A stretch of 64,000 bases of DNA from Climacium dendroides (lineage: Eukaryota; Streptophyta; Bryopsida; Hypnales; Climaciaceae): NCBI GenBank assembly GCA_950106755.1, contig CATNNA010000010.1, positions 930,001 to 994,000 on the forward strand, written 5' to 3'. A program made the position numbers and the translations under genes. Under the pieces are notes generated by a model, which was not told the DNA's origin, searched no databases, and was given only the letters and a program-made list of their open reading frames with translations. Shown in pieces: positions 60,772-64,000 of this stretch (positions within the stretch are counted from its first letter, which is position 1; every line of letters starts with the position of its first letter).

Positions 60772-62330
60772 GTGGGGAAGCAATAGGGTTCTCTTAAACT
60801 TCATTCCTCCATGAATCCTAATTATTTCGAAGATTTGCAACATATGTGTTATGTTTTCGGACATGATTCCACGTCAAAACGATATAATTTATTGGTTTGG
60901 TTTCTATTAAATACAGCATGATTTTTACAATCTCTTTTTATTAAATCCATTTCAATTGAAAATGTGTGGGGAAGCAATAGGGTTCTCTTAAACTTCATTT
61001 TTCCATGAATCCTAATTATTTCGAAGATTTGCAACTTATGTGTTATGTTTTCGGACAGGCTTCCACGTCAAAACGATATAATTTATGGGTTTGGTTTCTA
61101 TTAAATACAGCATGATTTTTAGAGTCTCCTTTTTTTAAAACCCATTTCACTTACAAAAGTGTGGGGAAGCAATAGGGTTCTCTTAAACTTCATTTTTCCA
61201 TGAATCCTAATTATTTCGAAGATTTGCAACTTATGTGTTATGTTTTCGGACAGGCTTTCACGTCAAAACGATATAATTTATCGGTTTGGTTTCTATTAAA
61301 TACAGCATGATTTTTTGAGTCTCCTTTTTTTAAAACTCATTTCACTTACAAAAGTGTGGGGAAGCAATAGGGTTCTCTTAAACTTCATTTTTCCATGAAT
61401 CTTAATTATTTCGAAGATTTACAACTTATGTGTTATGTTTTTGGACATGATTCCACGTCAAAACGATATAATTTATCGGTTTGGTTTCTATTAAATACAG
61501 CATGATTTTTAGAGTCTCCTTTTTTTAAAACCCATTTCACTTACAAAAGTGTGGGGAAGCAATAGGGTTCTCTTAAACTTCATTTTTCCATGAATCCTAA
61601 TTATTTCGAAGATTTGCAACTTATGTGTTATGTTTTCGGACAGGCTTCCACGTCAAAACGATATAATTTATGGGTTTCGTTTCTATTAAATACAGCATGA
61701 TTTTTTGAGTCTCCTTTTTTTAAAACTCATTTCACTTACAAAAGTGTGGGGAAGCAATAGGGTTCTCTTAAACTTCATTCATCCATGAATCCTAATTATT
61801 TCGAAGATTTGCAACTTATGTGTTATGTTTTCGGACAGGCTTCCACGTCAAAACGATATAATTTATGGGTTTCGTTTCTATTAAATACAGCATGATTTTT
61901 AGAGTCTCCTTTTTTTAAAACCCATTTCACTTACAAAAGTGTGGGGAAGCAATAGGGTTCTCCTAAACTTCATTTTTGCATGAATCCTAATTATTTCGAA
62001 GATTTGCAACTTATGTGTTATGTTTTCGGACAGGCTTCCACGTCAAAACGATATAATTTATGGGTTTCGTTTCTATTAAATACAGCATGATTTTTTGAGT
62101 CTCCTTTTTTTAAAACTCATTTCACTTACAAAAGTGTGGGGAAGCAATAGGGTTCTCTTAAACTTCATTCATCCATGAATCCTAATTATTTCGAAGATTT
62201 GCAACTTATGTGTTATGTTTTCGGACAGGCTTCCACGTCAAAACGATATAATTTATGGGTTTCGTTTCTATTAAATACAGCATGATTTTTAGAGTCTCCT
62301 TTTTTTAAAACCCATTTCACTTACAAAAGT
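60772..62330 (+). repeat. 8-mer HOR (1559 bp), copy 2
   Basis: This is a tandem copy with its S2 unit at 60772, the last short monomer in the window. The catcc marks are at 61780 and 62170. The fourth monomer (61356) has acaactta where copy 1 (59797) has gcaactta. Confidence 0.91.
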
Positions 62331-64000
62331 GTGGGGAAGCAATAGGGTTCTCTTAAACTTCATTTTTCCATGAATCTTAATTATTTCGAAGATTTACAAC
62401 TTATGTGTTATGTTTTAGGACATGATTCCACGTCAAAACGATATAATTTATCGGTTTGGTTTCTATTAAATACAGCATGATTTTTAGAGTCTCCTTTTTT
62501 TAAAACCCATTTCACTTACAAAAGTGTGGGGAAGCAATAGGGTTCTCTTAAACTTCATTTTTCCATGAATCCTAATTATTTCGAAGATTTGCAACTTATG
62601 TGTTATGTTTTCGGACAGGCTTCCACGTCAAAACGATATAATTTATGGGTTTCGTTTCTATTAAATACAGCATGATTTTTAGAGTCTCCTTTTTTTAAAA
62701 CCCATTTCACTTACAAAAGTGTGGGGAAGCAATAGGGTTCTCTTAAACTTCATTTTTCCATGAATCCTAATTATTTCGGAGATTTGCAACTTATGTGTTA
62801 TGTTTTCGGACAGGCTTCCACGTCAAAACGATATAATTTATCGGTTTGGTTTCTATTAAATACAGCATGATTTTTAGAGTCTCCTTTTTTTAAAACCCAT
62901 TTCACTTACAAAAGTGTGGGGAAGCAATAGGGTTCTCCTAAACTTCATTTTTGCATGAATCCTAATTATTTCGAAGATTTGCAACTTATGTGTTATGTTC
63001 TCGGACAGGCTTCCACGTCAAAACGATATAATTTATGGGTTTCGTTTCTATTAAATACAGCATGATTTTTAGAGTCTCCTTTTTTTAAAACCCATTTCAC
63101 TTACAAAAGTGTGGGGAAGCAATAGGGTTCTCTTAAACTTCATTTTTCCATGAATCCTAATTATTTCGAAGATTTGCAACTTATGTGTTATGTTTTCGGA
63201 CAGGCTTTCACGTCAAAATGATATAATTTATGGGTTTCGTTTCTATTAAATACAGCATGATTTTTTGAGTCTCCTTTTTTTAAAACTCATTTCACTTACA
63301 AAAGTGTGGGGAAGCAATAGGGTTCTCTTAAACTTCATTTTTCCATGAATCTTAATTATTTCGAAGATTTGCAACTTATGTGTTATGTTTTTGGACATGA
63401 TTCCACGTCAAAACGATATAATTTATGGGTTTCGTTTCTATTAAATACAGCATGATTTTTTGAGTCTCCTTTTTTTAAAACTCATTTCACTTACAAAAGT
63501 GTGGGGAAGCAATAGGGTTCTCTTAAACTTCATTTTTCCATGAATCTTAATTATTTCGAAGATTTACAACTTATGTGTTATGTTTTTGGACATGATTCCA
63601 CGTCAAAACGATATAATTTATCGGTTTGGTTTCTATTAAATACAGCATGATTTTTAGAGTCTCCTTTTTTTAAAACCCATTTCACTTACAAAAGTGTGGG
63701 GAAGCAATAGGGTTCTCTTAAACTTCATTTTTCCATGAATCCTAATTATTTCGAAGATTTGCAACTTATGTGTTATGTTTTCGGACAGGCTTCCACGTCA
63801 AAACGATATAGTTTATGGGTTTCGTTTCTATTAAATACAGCATGATTTTTAGAGTCTCCTTTTTTTAAAACCCATTTCACTTACAAAAGTGTGGGGAAGC
63901 AATAGGGTTCTCTTAAACTTCATTTTTCCATGAATCCTAATTATTTCGGAGATTTGCAACTTATGTGTTATGTTTTTGGACATGATTCCCTGTCAAAACG
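62331..64000 (+). repeat. Right-edge segment of mixed monomers, ending in a partial unit
   Basis: Eight full 195-bp monomers and a 110-bp partial one (63891-64000). The monomer at 62331 carries tgttttagga (62411), otherwise found only in the two 15-mer copies. The following 780 bp (62526-63305) match 53756-54535 in order, including the gttctcctaaac and gttctcgg marks. The array continues beyond the window. Confidence 0.86.

Larger units (their letters stand above)
12661..60965 (+). repeat. Short monomer class S2 (194 bp), 33 copies
   Basis: S2 monomers read a-aatctctttttatta or a-agtctctttttatta, then tccatttcaattgaaaatg where other monomers have cacttacaaaagtg. They start at 12661, 13050, 13438, 13632, 20834, 21028, 22779, 23558, 24919, 25698, 26087, 26281, 27645, 27839, 28033, 29397, 29591, 29785, 30954, 31343, 31927, 32901, 33095, 35236, 48885, 49859, 51808, 52782, 54536, 56875, 58044, 59213 and 60772. 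Several linked substitutions separate S2 from the other monomers, so it looks like an older lineage rather than a recent single mutation. It is absent left of 12.66 kb and from 35.43 to 48.88 kb. The span given is the outer range of the class. Confidence 0.93.
1..64000 (+). repeat. Tandem satellite array, 195-bp monomer, 328 full copies
   Basis: The same roughly 195-bp unit repeats head to tail from the first to the last base, always in one orientation. Monomer starts can be followed without a break: 328 complete monomers fill 1-63890 and a 110-bp partial unit fills 63891-64000. Of these, 258 are 195 bp and 70 are 194 bp, and the sum matches the observed length exactly. Units differ by a few substitutions at recurring sites. 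No foreign DNA, inversion or spacer was seen. Such arrays are typical of centromeric or other heterochromatic satellites in eukaryotes, and a plant is my leaning. I do not recognise this family, and centromere identity is inference only. Confidence 0.98.

Noticed and set aside
273..61034. About 70 minus-strand open frames of 61-85 codons with nearly the same product
   Set aside because: There is one per 194-bp monomer and none per 195-bp monomer. They result from the one-base deletion in a tandem repeat. No start context, signal, domain or codon pattern supports a gene.
1..64000. CRISPR array
   Set aside because: The periodic unit is repeated in full with no unique spacers between short repeats, and no cas genes are present.
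1..64000. CENP-B box
   Set aside because: The TTCG....A..CGGG pattern was not found in the monomer forms. TTCG occurs (ttcgaag, ttcggac, ttcgttt), but no CGGG follows at the needed spacing.
1..64000. Telomeric repeat from caatagggttc
   Set aside because: It contains one TAGGG per 195 bp with no TTTAGGG or TTAGGG run. A single short match per monomer is not telomeric DNA.
1..64000. Promoter from cgatataattta in every monomer
   Set aside because: A TATAAT-like stretch is expected in 68% A+T DNA. No downstream gene exists and no second promoter element is placed consistently.
1..64000. RNA polymerase III internal promoter or tRNA-derived repeat
   Set aside because: The gggttctc stretch loosely recalls a B box but lacks the GGTTCGANTCC pattern, and no A box or cloverleaf was found.
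1..64000. Transposon, LTR or Helitron related repeats
   Set aside because: No terminal repeats, target-site duplications, polymerase or integrase frames, or breaks in monomer phase occur anywhere.

Overview
The whole window is one uninterrupted tandem satellite DNA array. Nothing in it supports a protein-coding gene, RNA gene, transposon or CRISPR array. The repeat unit (monomer) is 195 bp, about 32% G+C. Every copy lies head to tail in the same orientation. The window starts on a monomer boundary as defined here (gtggggaagc at base 1) and ends 110 bp into a further monomer, so neither edge of the array is visible. I count 328 complete monomers in 1-63890: 258 of exactly 195 bp and 70 of exactly 194 bp (258x195 + 70x194 = 63890). 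No other net length change is needed anywhere. This kind of DNA points to a eukaryotic chromosome: a centromeric, pericentromeric or other heterochromatic satellite. The monomer length, A+T richness and lack of insertions are common in plant centromeric satellites, so I lean towards a flowering plant. I do not recognise the monomer and cannot name a species.

The 194-bp monomers fall into three sequence classes. S1 (31 copies) carries gaatctctctttatta. S2 (33 copies) carries aatctctttttatta or agtctctttttatta plus caattgaaaatg. S3 (6 copies) carries ttttttgagtctgc. They are unevenly distributed. S1 occurs only left of 35.04 kb, S2 only right of 12.66 kb, and a 13.5-kb block (35430-48884) holds 69 consecutive 195-bp monomers with no short ones.

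Above the monomer level the array is a patchwork of higher-order repeats (HORs) of changing size. Most are present in two copies, and the largest number seen is just over three. From left to right: an 11-mer of 2143 bp (390-4675); a 6-mer of 1169 bp (3507-5844); a 19-mer of 3700 bp (4871-12270), itself built as 3+8+8 monomers; a 7-mer of 1362 bp (14021-16549); a 7-mer of 1363 bp (16161-20833, about 3.4 copies); an 11-mer of 2140 bp (21807-26086) with a partial third copy at 34264-36014; a 9-mer of 1752 bp (26087-30953); an 8-mer of 1560 bp (39330-41864); a 4-mer of 780 bp (44010-45569); a 7-mer of 1365 bp (44790-47519); a 15-mer of 2923 bp (47715-53560); a 9-mer of 1754 bp (52587-56094); a 6-mer of 1169 bp (56290-58627); and an 8-mer of 1559 bp (59213-62330). 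Irregular mixtures of the same monomer variants lie between them.

Each 194-bp monomer produces one minus-strand open frame of about 61-85 codons, because the one-base deletion joins two otherwise separate open stretches. These frames follow from repeat length and are not annotated as genes. The biological content is the duplication history: nested segmental tandem duplications, dispersed recopying and short conversion-like patches.
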